58,905 nucleotides of DNA from Lachnospiraceae bacterium (GCA_024693845.1 JAILKJ010000084.1:1-58905), one strand, 5' to 3'; counted from the first letter of the stretch, positions 1 through 7,095 are shown. Translations and numbers: made by a program. Notes: generated from the sequence alone by a model not told the origin.

Positions 1-2
1 AA

Positions 3-563
3 TACTATGGCTATACCGTCAATCGAAGAGGGTTCATCTGTTGCCCGTTTCATAGCGAAAAAACTCCATCAATGAAGGTTGATAAAAGGTTCCATTGCTT
101 TGGATGCCAGGCAGATGGTGATGCTATCGATTTTGTTGCGAATACTCATAATATTCCGGCAATAGAAGCAGCGCGGATGATTGCACGTGATTTTGGGATT
201 CATTACGATACCGTCACTTGTGAAAACAACACTGAAAGCAGAAGGGCAAAGGCGGTGCGTCAGACTCAAGACAATAGGCTTCATGAGCATTTAATTCATT
301 TTTGGCTTGTGATCACAGAATACCGTCAGCTTTTGGGCTGGTATCTGGAATGTGAAGCACCAAAGGATCCTTATCAAAAGTGGAATGATCATTTTGTATG
401 TGCAGCTTTGGATATAAGCTGGGTTGATTATGTGATTGATTCTTTCTTTGATGGAGACTATGAAACGAAGGTTGATATTTTCATTGATCAATGGAGGAAT
501 ATGGAAAGATATGATCAAGAAATCAGAAAGATTAGAGAGTTTACCAACAGCCAAACAATTTGA
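3..563 (+). CDS. CHC2 zinc-finger primase domain protein (5' end cut by window)
   Basis: The frame is open from base 3, so the start lies left of the window. The first residues include CPFHSEKTPS and, about 15 residues on, FHCFGC followed by GDAIDFV. These are the Cys-His-Cys-Cys zinc ligands and conserved surroundings of the DnaG-type CHC2 finger, which helps primases bind template DNA. Only about 100 residues follow the finger and no TOPRIM catalytic core is seen, so this is a short primase-type protein of the kind encoded by phages and satellites. Its end overlaps the following VapE-like gene, implying co-translation. It probably acts with that protein in replicating the element. Confidence 0.8.
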   Translation, partial: YYGYTVNRRGFICCPFHSEKTPSMKVDKRFHCFGCQADGDAIDFVANTHNIPAIEAARMIARDFGIHYDTVTCENNTESRRAKAVRQTQDNRLHEHLIHFWLVITEYRQLLGWYLECEAPKDPYQKWNDHFVCAALDISWVDYVIDSFFDGDYETKVDIFIDQWRNMERYDQEIRKIREFTNSQTI

Positions 564-1971
564 GGTTATAAAGGTTATGGATGCACTCGAAGGAAAGCAA
601 ACGGATCAAGACATTCTATCTGGTGGAAATGTTCAGGTATATCAGACAAACGATGATCAGAAGAACGAGGTTGCTGCTGATGGTATTCCTGCAGATTTCA
701 TGGGCGTTGTTTGGCGACCGCCAAGAATCAAAGACAAACTGAATAGCAAAGGGGAGCCAGCAGGCCCGGAGAAAAGCATATACAACATGTGCGAGGTGAT
801 CGCATTTGATAAACGCTTTTTTGGGAAAATCGCTTACGATACCTTTTCGAAAAACTGTTATGTTCATAGGCCGCTGCCGTGGGATTCCGGATTGGATGAA
901 AAAAGGATCTGGTCTGAATTTGATAGCTCTATGATGAAAGAATATCTGGAAGAAAAAGGTGTGTTGAATAATACATATTTTCAAGATGCCCTCAGAAATT
1001 CGATGATCAAGTTTAAGTATCATGCGGTGCAATCATTCCTAAAGTATTGCCATGATAAATGGGATGGAAATCCACATATTGAAAATCTGCTGCCTGTTCT
1101 GCTGGGAACAGAGAAAACGCCATACAACACCGAGGTGATGCGACTTTTTATGCTGGCTGCGGTAAAGCGTGTTTTTTGTCCGGGATCGAAGTTTGACAAC
1201 ATCATTGTTTTGCTGGGGCCGCAAGGATCGTTAAAGAGTACATTTGTTGAAAAGCTGGCCTTCCGTAAAGAATGGTATTGTGATTCATTTGACAGGATTG
1301 ATAAAGACGGCCGCCAGCTTCTATGCGGTAAATGGATTCTTGAATTTTCTGAAATGACAATCCTTGAAGTTAATAAACGCAATGTTGTAAAAGGCTTTTT
1401 AAGCGGTACACAAGATACATATCGGGCGCCTTATGAGCGATCGTACAAGGACTACCGCCGGGAATGTGTTTTTATCGGTACTGTCAATGATGCCAGCTTC
1501 TTAGAGGATGAAACCGGAAACCGGAGATATTGGATCATCGATGATGTGGCAGCGAACAAACCCTTGATTGATCTGCACTCAGATGAATTTGAAGCAAAAG
1601 AAATGATCATCCAGGCATGGGGTGAGACGATGGATCTTTATCTTTCACATCCTGATTATGAGCTGGTGCTATCTCCGGAGAACTTATCCATAGCTGAAAG
1701 AAAGCAGAGTATACACACGGTTGATGATCCTGATGTGGGGAGAATCGAAGCATACCTTGAAAACAATACAGATAAGCCTGTCTGTGTGTCTATGATCTGG
1801 CATGAAGCGCTTGATAATGCTGATTGGATAAAAGTATCACCCAGCGAGTCAAAGCGCATTGAAAACATCATGGTTCATAAAATCAAAGGGTGGCGGCGAT
1901 CTGACAAGGTATCTGTAAGGTGCGGCAAATACGGGCCGCAAAGGAAAGTATTTATCTATGCTGGCGGGTGA
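511..1971 (+). CDS. VapE-like (virulence-associated E family) replication ATPase/helicase
   Basis: This 486-residue protein has a Walker A variant GPQGSLKST at about residue 236. About 100 residues later comes IGTVNDASFLEDETGNRRYW, the segment typical of VapE/Rep ATPases of phages and SaPI-type islands. The family works as the element's replicative helicase or origin-binding protein beside a small primase. The frame extends back to 436. I prefer 511, behind GGAGG at 493-497, but ATG 577 behind GAGG at 562-565 is also possible. Either way it lies at or inside the end of the primase gene. An origin-like repeat region lies directly downstream, as in SaPI rep-ori arrangements. Confidence 0.8.
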   Translation: MIKKSERLESLPTAKQFEVIKVMDALEGKQTDQDILSGGNVQVYQTNDDQKNEVAADGIPADFMGVVWRPPRIKDKLNSKGEPAGPEKSIYNMCEVIAFDKRFFGKIAYDTFSKNCYVHRPLPWDSGLDEKRIWSEFDSSMMKEYLEEKGVLNNTYFQDALRNSMIKFKYHAVQSFLKYCHDKWDGNPHIENLLPVLLGTEKTPYNTEVMRLFMLAAVKRVFCPGSKFDNIIVLLGPQGSLKSTFVEKLAFRKEWYCDSFDRIDKDGRQLLCGKWILEFSEMTILEVNKRNVVKGFLSGTQDTYRAPYERSYKDYRRECVFIGTVNDASFLEDETGNRRYWIIDDVAANKPLIDLHSDEFEAKEMIIQAWGETMDLYLSHPDYELVLSPENLSIAERKQSIHTVDDPDVGRIEAYLENNTDKPVCVSMIWHEALDNADWIKVSPSESKRIENIMVHKIKGWRRSDKVSVRCGKYGPQRKVFIYAGG

Positions 1972-2007
1972 TCATGTGGTCATTTGTGTGTGGTTATCAG
2001 TAAAAAT

Positions 2008-2257
2008 GTATACGGTTTCACAAACTGACTACAAACTGACTACACCCGCAAACCCTTATATAATGCGGCTTTAAGGCCAAAATGTAGTCAGTATACGGAA
2101 TATTATTAACAATATTATTTGAATATATAGCTATACATATAGTGCATATATAAATAGTTTATGAAAAAAACTGACTACTGACTACAAAATGCCCTCAAAG
2201 CTAGATTTTATCGGTGTTCTAGGTGTAGTTAATTTGTATACAGTTGACTACAAAATG
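2008..2257. other. Iteron-like, AT-rich putative replication origin of the element
   Basis: Six copies of (C/T)TGACTAC occur: plus strand at 2025-2032, 2036-2043, 2171-2178, 2178-2185 and 2244-2251, and inverted (GTAGTCAG) at 2084-2091. The first two form an 11-bp tandem repeat. The last two plus-strand sites sit inside a 13-bp repeat TGACTACAAAATG (2179-2191 and 2245-2257). GTATACGG occurs at 2008-2015 and 2091-2098. Between the repeat groups, 2098-2170 is almost pure A/T. Iterons flanking an AT-rich tract just after rep is the known layout of SaPI origins. No convincing gene lies between 1972 and 2269. Origin function is inferred. Confidence 0.55.
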
Positions 2258-2269
2258 AGGAGACTAAAT

Positions 2270-2605
2270 ATGACAAGAAAGAAAAGACTAAAGAAAACTA
2301 GCGTGAGAATTGTAAACGGTTGTGAGGTCAACACGGCCATCAAGCGGTTTACCCTTGCGAATACCATTGAGGTTGAATGTGGCACCAACGGCCATCATGG
2401 CGGCGATACCGGGCACGGATCACGAACATATATCAGGATAACGGATCTTGCGGGTTCTGATATTAGATTTGTGCAGGATTCAGAAAGATCACTTGTGATG
2501 GAGTTGGGCGGTGATTGCGAGCTTATAACTATTATCCGTGCAATGCAATACGCTGCGAATCATCTTGTATATCAGGCACAGAAGATTGAAGCAAGCGGGA
2601 GCTGA
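2270..2605 (+). CDS. Small element-encoded protein of unknown function
   Basis: This is a 111-residue protein with a very basic N-terminus (MTRKKRLKKTSVRIVNG). A glycine/histidine stretch GTNGHHGGDTGHGSRTYIRI leads into a predicted mostly beta region, and the C-terminal third looks helical. The start at 2270 is chosen because GAGGAG lies 7 bases upstream (2257-2262). The open frame continues upstream to 2189 without a ribosome binding site and would run through the origin-like repeats. I do not recognise the family. Its place between the origin and the terminase segment fits an accessory protein of the element. Confidence 0.6.
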   Translation: MTRKKRLKKTSVRIVNGCEVNTAIKRFTLANTIEVECGTNGHHGGDTGHGSRTYIRITDLAGSDIRFVQDSERSLVMELGGDCELITIIRAMQYAANHLVYQAQKIEASGS

Positions 2606-2702
2606 AAACAATTTGTTTGCATGGTATGCGTGATGATCGTGTCGGAGTCTGCCAGGATCGTTTGTGTCCTGGTAGGATCCCCGGCATAGGAAGGTGGTTG
2701 TG

Positions 2703-2933
2703 ATGATGGAGAGATCATATGTGAATTGTAAGGATAATAGGCAAGTGAACGAAAAGAACACTAAGCGTAACAACTACATAGAGCATTGGAAAAGGGCGGC
2801 ATCCTTCATCCCGGGAAGGAACAGGCAGAAGTATTGCCGGATCTGTGGTGATGAAATCAGAGGTGATGAAAGATGGTATTGCTATTCCTGTCGGGCGTTT
2901 CTGATTCGCAAGAAAGTTATATTGAAGTGTTGA
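2703..2933 (+). CDS. Small zinc-ribbon protein
   Basis: This is a 76-residue basic protein whose C-terminal half has two Cys pairs, CRIC and CYSC, separated by GDEIRGDERWY. That is a compact zinc ribbon or knuckle. ATG 2703 is preferred because AGGAAGG (2688-2694) sits 8 bases upstream; a GTG at 2694 overlaps that site. Such short Cys4 proteins are common in clostridial phages and mobile elements, usually with unknown roles (DNA or RNA binding). No more specific function can be read from the sequence. Confidence 0.55.
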   Translation: MMERSYVNCKDNRQVNEKNTKRNNYIEHWKRAASFIPGRNRQKYCRICGDEIRGDERWYCYSCRAFLIRKKVILKC

Positions 2934-3400
2934 TGAGGTGGAACTGAATCATTCAATCAAATGTAAAGAAGATCTGATTTGATAACGTGAATTGATCGCA
3001 GCAGATTCAGATTGATCTTGTGCTGGGTTGCACAGCCTATTAAGGTACCCCGTATACGCATTGTAACGTGGCTATATGCACGGCTTCAATCATTGTGGCT
3101 GAGTTGCTGGCAATGTCAGATGGAAGCGATTCAAGGCGATTTTGGACAGATAAGGTGAAGCTGGATGAACTGAGGATGCGACGAAAATTTTTTAATGTGA
3201 GGTTTTGATTGTGGAATGAGCAGAAAAAATTTAAAATTCGGATTCGGTGAAAATCTGACGGCTCAAATAGGCCCTCCCTATCAAAAAATGATTTAGGCAT
3301 TATAGGAGACCGGGGAAAGGTCTTTCGTTTATCTCTTTTCCCCCGCGGTACGGGGGGTGTAGGTAACTTGAAATTTGACAACGAAAGAGAGGTTAAAAAG
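2934..3400. other. Gene-poor segment upstream of terS
   Basis: No convincing gene is seen in these 467 bases. The longest local plus-strand possibility is a 26-codon frame at 3214 with no clear ribosome binding site. CCGTATAC at 3050-3057 is an inverted copy of the GTATACGG words near the putative origin, though its GTATAC core is palindromic and the match may be chance. The right end (3311-3356) holds strong GC-rich inverted repeats, listed separately. Confidence 0.5.
3311..3356. other. GC-rich inverted repeats just upstream of terS; candidate cos/pac site
   Basis: CCCCCG (3340-3345) and CGGGGG (3351-3356) form a 6-bp GC stem around a 5-base loop. GGGGAAAG at 3312-3319 can alternatively pair with CTTTTCCCC at 3335-3343. 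The surrounding element is AT-rich, so this G/C block stands out. In cos-type phages and satellites the packaging site commonly lies immediately before terS and is GC-rich. There is no T-run after the hairpin, so it is not a terminator on the plus strand. Packaging function is inference from position only. Confidence 0.3.
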
Positions 3401-3754
3401 ATGGCAAAGAAAACCAAAGATTTGAGGATTAAAGAAGAATTTGAAAGAATAATCTATTTTTTCGAGGATATTCAAGATAATAAGAGGGAGATGTTAAAAC
3501 CGCTTATTCAAAACGCTGCATTCATGCGCATTACCCTTGAGGATCTGCAAGAAATCATCATTCGTGACGGTGTAACGGAGACGTACCAGAACGGAGCAAA
3601 CCAGCACGGGGTGAAGCAGAGCGCCACGCTGCAGAGTTACAACACATTGATAAAAAACTATGCTGCGGTGATCAAAACGCTGGCAACACATTTGCCTTAT
3701 CAATCCAGATCAAGTTTTTCATCTTTTTATGTTGGAAAGAAAGAGGAAGAATAG
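3401..3754 (+). CDS. P27-like phage terminase small subunit
   Basis: This is a 117-residue mainly helical protein. The core ends with YQNGANQHGVKQSATLQSYN followed by a helix LIKNYAAVIKTL. The pattern of an NG-x-NQ-x-G-x-K-x-S loop between helices is that of P27-type small terminases, which recognise the packaging site and hand DNA to the large subunit. ATG 3401 is chosen for AAGAGAGG at 3385-3392; the frame opens earlier at a TTG (3368). No large terminase follows before the element ends 3.4 kb later, so a helper phage would have to supply it. Assignment is from motif resemblance only. Confidence 0.5.
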   Translation: MAKKTKDLRIKEEFERIIYFFEDIQDNKREMLKPLIQNAAFMRITLEDLQEIIIRDGVTETYQNGANQHGVKQSATLQSYNTLIKNYAAVIKTLATHLPYQSRSSFSSFYVGKKEEE

Positions 3755-3848
3755 AATCTGGAAGAGTGCAAAGAGAGGTGGGAAAAAGACAGAGAGCTTT
3801 TTATTGAGCAATTAGACAAAATACGGTCTACCGATGAAAATGATTGTG

Positions 3849-3857
3849 TGATATAAT
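3849..3857 (+). promoter_or_regulatory. Extended -10 promoter upstream of the coiled-coil gene
   Basis: TGATATAAT (TGn at 3849-3851, TATAAT at 3852-3857) is an extended -10 element. No good -35 lies 17 bases upstream, which is tolerated for extended -10 promoters. It precedes the ribosome binding site GGAGGG of the gene at 3900 by about 30 bases. Confidence 0.45.
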
Positions 3858-3899
3858 TGATATAACAAGTAGAACAATAGTGCATGGAGGGAAAAACAC

Positions 3900-4457
3900 A
3901 TGAAGCAAAGTAAGACACCTATTGAAAAAATAAACACTCAGATTGATGATCTTGTTTCCGGGAGACAGGCAGAGCTGCAGAAATATTCGGATATAATCAA
4001 TCAGGCCAATGCAAGAATCAAGACCGCATCGGCTGATATGCAAAATGCTATTGAGAGCGAAGATCCCAAACAGTACAAGATCGCAAAAGACAGGATCGGC
4101 GAAGCTCAGGCGCTGATTGATATATACAATGTGAAAATCGAGCAGACCAGATCCCGGAGTTTGGTTAGTGGCGATGAAACGCTGCAGACAAGACGCTCTA
4201 TAAAGGCGTTTGAAATGAAACGTGCAGAGGCTTTCACGGCTCAGGTTGACGCCCTGATCAATCAGATTGAGGAAATACTTAATGAATATGATCAGGACAT
4301 CAAGGCTGCCGAAAGAGTTTTATCAAGATGGTGTAATGAGATCCAGCATTTTGATAATGAGCCTTATTACGGATCGCATCATGCTAAGAAGATCGGTGAT
4401 GTGATACACAATTACAGAAATTGGGAGAAATATACTCCTGTTGGAAAGGTGGGTTGA
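3900..4457 (+). CDS. Coiled-coil protein of unknown function
   Basis: This is a 185-residue, highly helical and charged protein. Two long coiled-coil-like stretches (about residues 5-75 and 100-145) are followed by a C-terminal region rich in aromatic and His residues (NEPYYGSHHAKKIGD). There is no signal peptide or membrane segment. The start is supported by GGAGGG about 8 bases upstream, and an extended -10 promoter precedes it. It overlaps the next gene by one base (TGATG). It sits directly after terS, where phages and satellites place packaging or head-associated genes; a scaffold-like or packaging-accessory role is possible but unproven. Confidence 0.6.
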   Translation: MKQSKTPIEKINTQIDDLVSGRQAELQKYSDIINQANARIKTASADMQNAIESEDPKQYKIAKDRIGEAQALIDIYNVKIEQTRSRSLVSGDETLQTRRSIKAFEMKRAEAFTAQVDALINQIEEILNEYDQDIKAAERVLSRWCNEIQHFDNEPYYGSHHAKKIGDVIHNYRNWEKYTPVGKVG

Positions 4458-4690
4458 TGGCTATGGCTGCAAGCAAAAAAGGCAAAATCATCTTGAAGAA
4501 AGAGATTATTCGCCGCCCGTATATTGAGTATGCGGATAAGGTGGGCAAACGGTTACAGACCAAAAAGTTATATGTAAACTTTGCCCGGAAGGCGAATATC
4601 AGATGCAAGATAGATGCATTAAAGAAGAAATGCATCGAGCAGAAGCGTGAGAATCTCAGGAAGCGGCTGGAAAAGGATCTGAATCGGTAG
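4457..4690 (+). CDS. Small, strongly basic protein of unknown function
   Basis: This 77-residue protein is dominated by Lys and Arg throughout, with a predicted helical C-terminal half (KKKCIEQKRENLRKRLEKDL). Its ATG shares a base with the stop of the coiled-coil gene (TGATG), indicating translational coupling; AAAGGTGGG at 4445-4453 is the ribosome binding site. The charge suggests nucleic-acid binding. I do not recognise the family. Confidence 0.5.
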   Translation: MAMAASKKGKIILKKEIIRRPYIEYADKVGKRLQTKKLYVNFARKANIRCKIDALKKKCIEQKRENLRKRLEKDLNR

Positions 4691-4868
4691 GATGCGTTGT
4701 GCCTATTTGCTGCGCTACTCGATCTCGCCCTCCTTGTACAAGGGTGAAAATGGTTCCGTGGCCATATCATCCCGTAGATCGATATAGCAGCATTGATCCT
4801 TTAAGGTATATATGAGCATAATGCTGATAAAGATTTTTTCCGGCATTTTCGTACTCTCTCATTGGTTA

Positions 4869-4894
4869 TGCCCGTCTGAAAAGGCGGGCATTTT
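4869..4894 (+). terminator. Hairpin terminator before the element sigma-factor gene
   Basis: GCCCGTCT and AGGCGGGC pair (one G-U) around a short loop at about 4869-4889 and are followed by ATTTTC. The T-run is short, so this is a weak intrinsic terminator separating the coiled-coil/basic gene pair from the sigma gene. Confidence 0.45.
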
Positions 4895-4920
4895 CACAAC
4901 GATGAATGTGGGGTGGATGT

Positions 4921-5826
4921 ATGAGCAATGAACAGTTGGTATTACTGATCCGTCAAAATGGAGCGTCTGATCATATCGAGGAGTTATACAGGAGAAATAT
5001 CGGGCTGATAAATAAGGCTGCGAGCTATTTTTCACAGAGGGCAGAAGCGGATGATCTTCGTCAGGAAGCTTATTTCTATTTGCTCCAGGCGGTAGAGCTG
5101 TGGGATCCTGATCAAAACACCAGCTTTTCAACATATCTATTCAGTGTGCTTCGATATAACATGAGAAAGTATGTGTATGAGCAAAATGCTGTGCATATCC
5201 CAGCTAACTTGATCATGATGGTGAATCGTTATGAAAGAGCGTGTGCGGATTTCTTGCGTGACTTTGGAAGGAAACCAACGGCCCGGGAGCTGATGTTACT
5301 GCTAAAGATGGACAAGAGCCAATTGAGCCAGATCAAGAAGGTGGCGGCGGCTATGAAGCCGATTAGGAGTCTTGATGCACCTGTTACGGGTGAAAATGAT
5401 GTGTTACTTCAGGAAGTGATACCGGATCATTCAAACGCACTTGAGGAAGTGGAAGATAACATTGACCGTGAAGCGGTAGGATCAATACTGTGGGAGATTG
5501 TGGATGCACTAGGTCAGGATGAAGCTGCAGCGATCCGATGTAAATATGTTGACGGCCTAACACTTGCGGCAGCGGCCGAAAAGCTGAATCTGTCTGTTGT
5601 GGAGACAAGAAGGGCAACGGATAGGGCAATGCATAAGCTAAGAGCTGGGAAGCTCAGAACAAAGCTGAGATCACTTTATTTTGAGATATACGGTGATTGT
5701 ATTCAAAGAAGCAGCTTGGGGTATTTTCTAAACACAAATACCAGCGGTACAGAATATACGGCCATGAAGCTAGTTGAAAGAGAATGTAACAAGAAGGCCC
5801 GGGATCTTGAAGTGCGTGTGCCTTGA
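4921..5826 (+). CDS. Element-encoded sigma-70-family factor
   Basis: This is a 301-residue protein with the sigma-70 layout. Region 2 spans about residues 30-90 (EADDLRQEAY, then a YLFSVLRYNMRKYVYEQ helix in place of the -10 recognition helix). Region 3 spans about 90-150 (RKPTARELM), and region 4 is a helix-turn-helix near residues 220-250 (LTLAAAAEKLNLS). ATG 4921 is chosen for GGGTGG at 4911-4916. Sigma-like factors in mobile elements usually redirect host RNA polymerase to late or transfer genes. A consensus housekeeping promoter overlaps its stop codon. Whether it targets the element, a helper phage or the host cannot be read here. Confidence 0.75.
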   Translation: MSNEQLVLLIRQNGASDHIEELYRRNIGLINKAASYFSQRAEADDLRQEAYFYLLQAVELWDPDQNTSFSTYLFSVLRYNMRKYVYEQNAVHIPANLIMMVNRYERACADFLRDFGRKPTARELMLLLKMDKSQLSQIKKVAAAMKPIRSLDAPVTGENDVLLQEVIPDHSNALEEVEDNIDREAVGSILWEIVDALGQDEAAAIRCKYVDGLTLAAAAEKLNLSVVETRRATDRAMHKLRAGKLRTKLRSLYFEIYGDCIQRSSLGYFLNTNTSGTEYTAMKLVERECNKKARDLEVRVP

Positions 5827-5851
5827 AGGTAGCGTTGAATTGGGGTATAAT
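5823..5851 (+). promoter_or_regulatory. Promoter TTGAAG-17-TATAAT overlapping the sigma gene stop
   Basis: TTGAAG at 5823-5828 and TATAAT at 5846-5851 are separated by exactly 17 bases. The TGA of the sigma gene lies inside the -35 box. The start of the following zinc-ribbon gene is about 35 bases downstream. Confidence 0.6.
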
Positions 5852-5887
5852 TTTTCAGCAAGGGAAGTTATCGATGGAGGGCCGATG

Positions 5888-6301
5888 ATGGAAGAAGCAA
5901 GAAAAACAATTGATAATTGGGATCATAGATTATTGGAATATCCATTTGTTAGAAAAGGAATGACAGTCGAAGAATACGAAAAGGAAAAAGCATATTATTT
6001 TAGTGTATCTATGGAGGATTTGAAAAAGCAGAGATACAAGCCACTATGGAAACAGCGGGAGGAGTCAAATGGTGGAAGTTATATGTCAAAAACACTGGAT
6101 ATAGACAATAATATAGACGCATGGATTCCAACTCTGAAAACTATCAAAAGCGGTATGCAGCCGACTTGCCCATTGTGCGGTTCTGATGATATTGACATTC
6201 AGAAAGAGGTTATTGAAAAGAACATCGGGTTTTTGTTAGTGTCATGCGGTAAATGTGGGAGAAGTGGTTATTTTTCAAGGGTTGATTTTAATGAAGTATA
6301 A
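5888..6301 (+). CDS. Zinc-ribbon protein of unknown function
   Basis: This is a 137-residue protein. The N-terminal half is charged and probably helical (WDHRLLEYPFVRKGMTVEEY). The C-terminal half has CPLC and, about 24 residues on, CGKC, flanked by GSDDIDIQ and RSGYF, which is a Cys4 zinc ribbon. ATG 5888 is 7 bases from GGAGG (5876-5880); ATG 5885 is an alternative. It has its own consensus promoter and a strong terminator right after the stop, so it is a monocistronic unit. Function is unknown. Confidence 0.6.
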   Translation: MEEARKTIDNWDHRLLEYPFVRKGMTVEEYEKEKAYYFSVSMEDLKKQRYKPLWKQREESNGGSYMSKTLDIDNNIDAWIPTLKTIKSGMQPTCPLCGSDDIDIQKEVIEKNIGFLLVSCGKCGRSGYFSRVDFNEV

Positions 6302-6337
6302 TGAACAAGTGTTATCATATGATATGATTGCATGAAG

Positions 6338-6362
6338 GCATCGGACATCCGGTGCTTTTTTT
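6338..6362 (+). terminator. Intrinsic terminator after the zinc-ribbon gene
   Basis: GCATCGG (6338-6344) pairs with CCGGTGC (6349-6355) across loop ACAT, with one G-U, followed by seven T residues (6356-6362). Confidence 0.85.
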
Positions 6363-6407
6363 ATGGGGATAATGGAGATCAGTACATAGTTTTAAGATAT
6401 ACAAATT

Positions 6408-6462
6408 AAAAAAAGAACTCCCCAGCCCAAGTGGGCCAGGGTGCTCTAAACATCGTTGCAAC
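6408..6462 (-). ncRNA. Candidate short structured minus-strand RNA
   Basis: On the minus strand, bases 6446 to 6415 fold into a long stem. C-A and A-C mismatches on the plus strand (6423/6438, 6424/6437, 6417/6444) become G-U pairs on the minus strand, which shows the RNA runs leftward. The stem is followed by seven T residues (6414-6408), an intrinsic terminator. Upstream on the same strand are TTGCAA (6499-6494) and TATATA/TATAAT (6476-6469), with 17- or 19-base spacing. The predicted transcript is about 55 nt and has no reading frame. It could be a regulatory RNA or antitoxin-type RNA of the element; no toxin frame is seen beside it. Confidence 0.45.
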
Positions 6463-6468
6463 TTACTT

Positions 6469-6499
6469 ATTATATACCAAATTTAAAGAATAATTGCAA
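6469..6499 (-). promoter_or_regulatory. Minus-strand promoter for the short RNA candidate
   Basis: Read on the minus strand, TTGCAA (6499-6494) is followed after 17 bases by TATATA (6476-6471), or after 19 bases by TATAAT (6474-6469). Transcription would enter the hairpin unit ending at 6408. Confidence 0.45.
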
Positions 6500-6612
6500 G
6501 AGATGAATCTGTTTTTTGGAGATTTTAATGGAACGATATGTAATTCACGCCTGTCCTGATCGGATGCGGAACAGTGAATAATTCTAAATCCTTATATTGT
6601 AACGGTTGTTTG

Positions 6613-6641
6613 TTGGTGTCAGGATATGATATCCTTATGAT
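6613..6641 (+). promoter_or_regulatory. Promoter with a 15-bp palindromic operator in its spacer
   Basis: TTGGTG (6613-6618) and TATGAT (6636-6641) are 17 bases apart. The perfect palindrome AGGATAT-G-ATATCCT (6621-6635) fills the spacer almost exactly. A dimeric repressor bound there would block RNA polymerase. The promoter would drive the membrane zinc-ribbon gene at 6668. Confidence 0.45.
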
Positions 6642-6667
6642 ACTAACTGATAAGGGAGGGCTATTAT

Positions 6668-6937
6668 ATGATTTCATTACAATGTGAAGCATGTCATGGA
6701 ACTATGGATGTGGATGAGAATAGGGAAGTACTCACTTGCCCGTATTGCGGTTCGAAACAGTTGATTCCGGTCAGTGATGCTGTTAAGATTGAAAAAATCA
6801 AGAATGAAGCTGAAATTGAGAAACTCAAAACAAAAAAAGAATATGATCAAGAACAAAGTAAAAGAACAGATCGAACATTTCTGATTATGTTTGCAATGGT
6901 AGTTGTTCTATATATATTGACCAAAGTACTGAGGTGA
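6668..6937 (+). CDS. Zinc-ribbon, coiled-coil, single-pass membrane protein
   Basis: This is an 89-residue protein. The N-terminal ribbon has CEAC and CPYCGSK pairs (residues 6-9 and 24-27), like TFIIB-type ribbons in small membrane proteins. A charged helix follows (about residues 40-65, KIEKIKNEAEIEKLKTKK), then a C-terminal membrane segment (about 70-86, FLIMFAMVVVLYILTKV). GGGAGGG precedes the ATG. It is the last gene of the element before the tRNA-derived att site, a slot where islands often carry accessory cargo. Its promoter contains a palindrome and may be repressed. The function is not known. Confidence 0.65.
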   Translation: MISLQCEACHGTMDVDENREVLTCPYCGSKQLIPVSDAVKIEKIKNEAEIEKLKTKKEYDQEQSKRTDRTFLIMFAMVVVLYILTKVLR

Positions 6938-6966
6938 ACAATATCTCCTTGAAATATATATAGAAC

Positions 6967-7050
6967 AAGTTTATAATCGTGTTCGGAAATCACACTATTA
7001 TGAAGTTTATAATAGGAAGATATTAATGAATTATCCCAGAAATTATCCCA
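6967..7050. repeat. Two pairs of short direct repeats beside the att site
   Basis: AAGTTTATAAT occurs at 6967-6977 and 7003-7013. AATTATCCCA occurs at 7029-7038 and 7041-7050 (12-bp period). They lie 46 to 130 bp from the tRNA-derived end. Integrase arm-type or excisionase sites have this kind of placement; that role is inferred. Confidence 0.35.
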
Positions 7051-7095
7051 ACGGTGTTAGAAAGTCGGTAAAATAGCGTGTTTTAGAGCTTATTT

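Noticed and set aside
3040-3417. 125-codon minus-strand frame upstream of terS
   Set aside because: It overlaps the terS start and the GC-rich hairpins, has low-complexity composition and no ribosome binding site.
6361-6462. A type I toxin-antitoxin pair with the short minus-strand RNA as antitoxin
   Set aside because: No small hydrophobic toxin frame was found beside it; the nearest plus-strand ATG (6363) stops after eight codons.
3755-7095. Large terminase or integrase gene in the element
   Set aside because: All frames longer than 60 codons were read; none shows terminase ATPase/nuclease or recombinase motifs.
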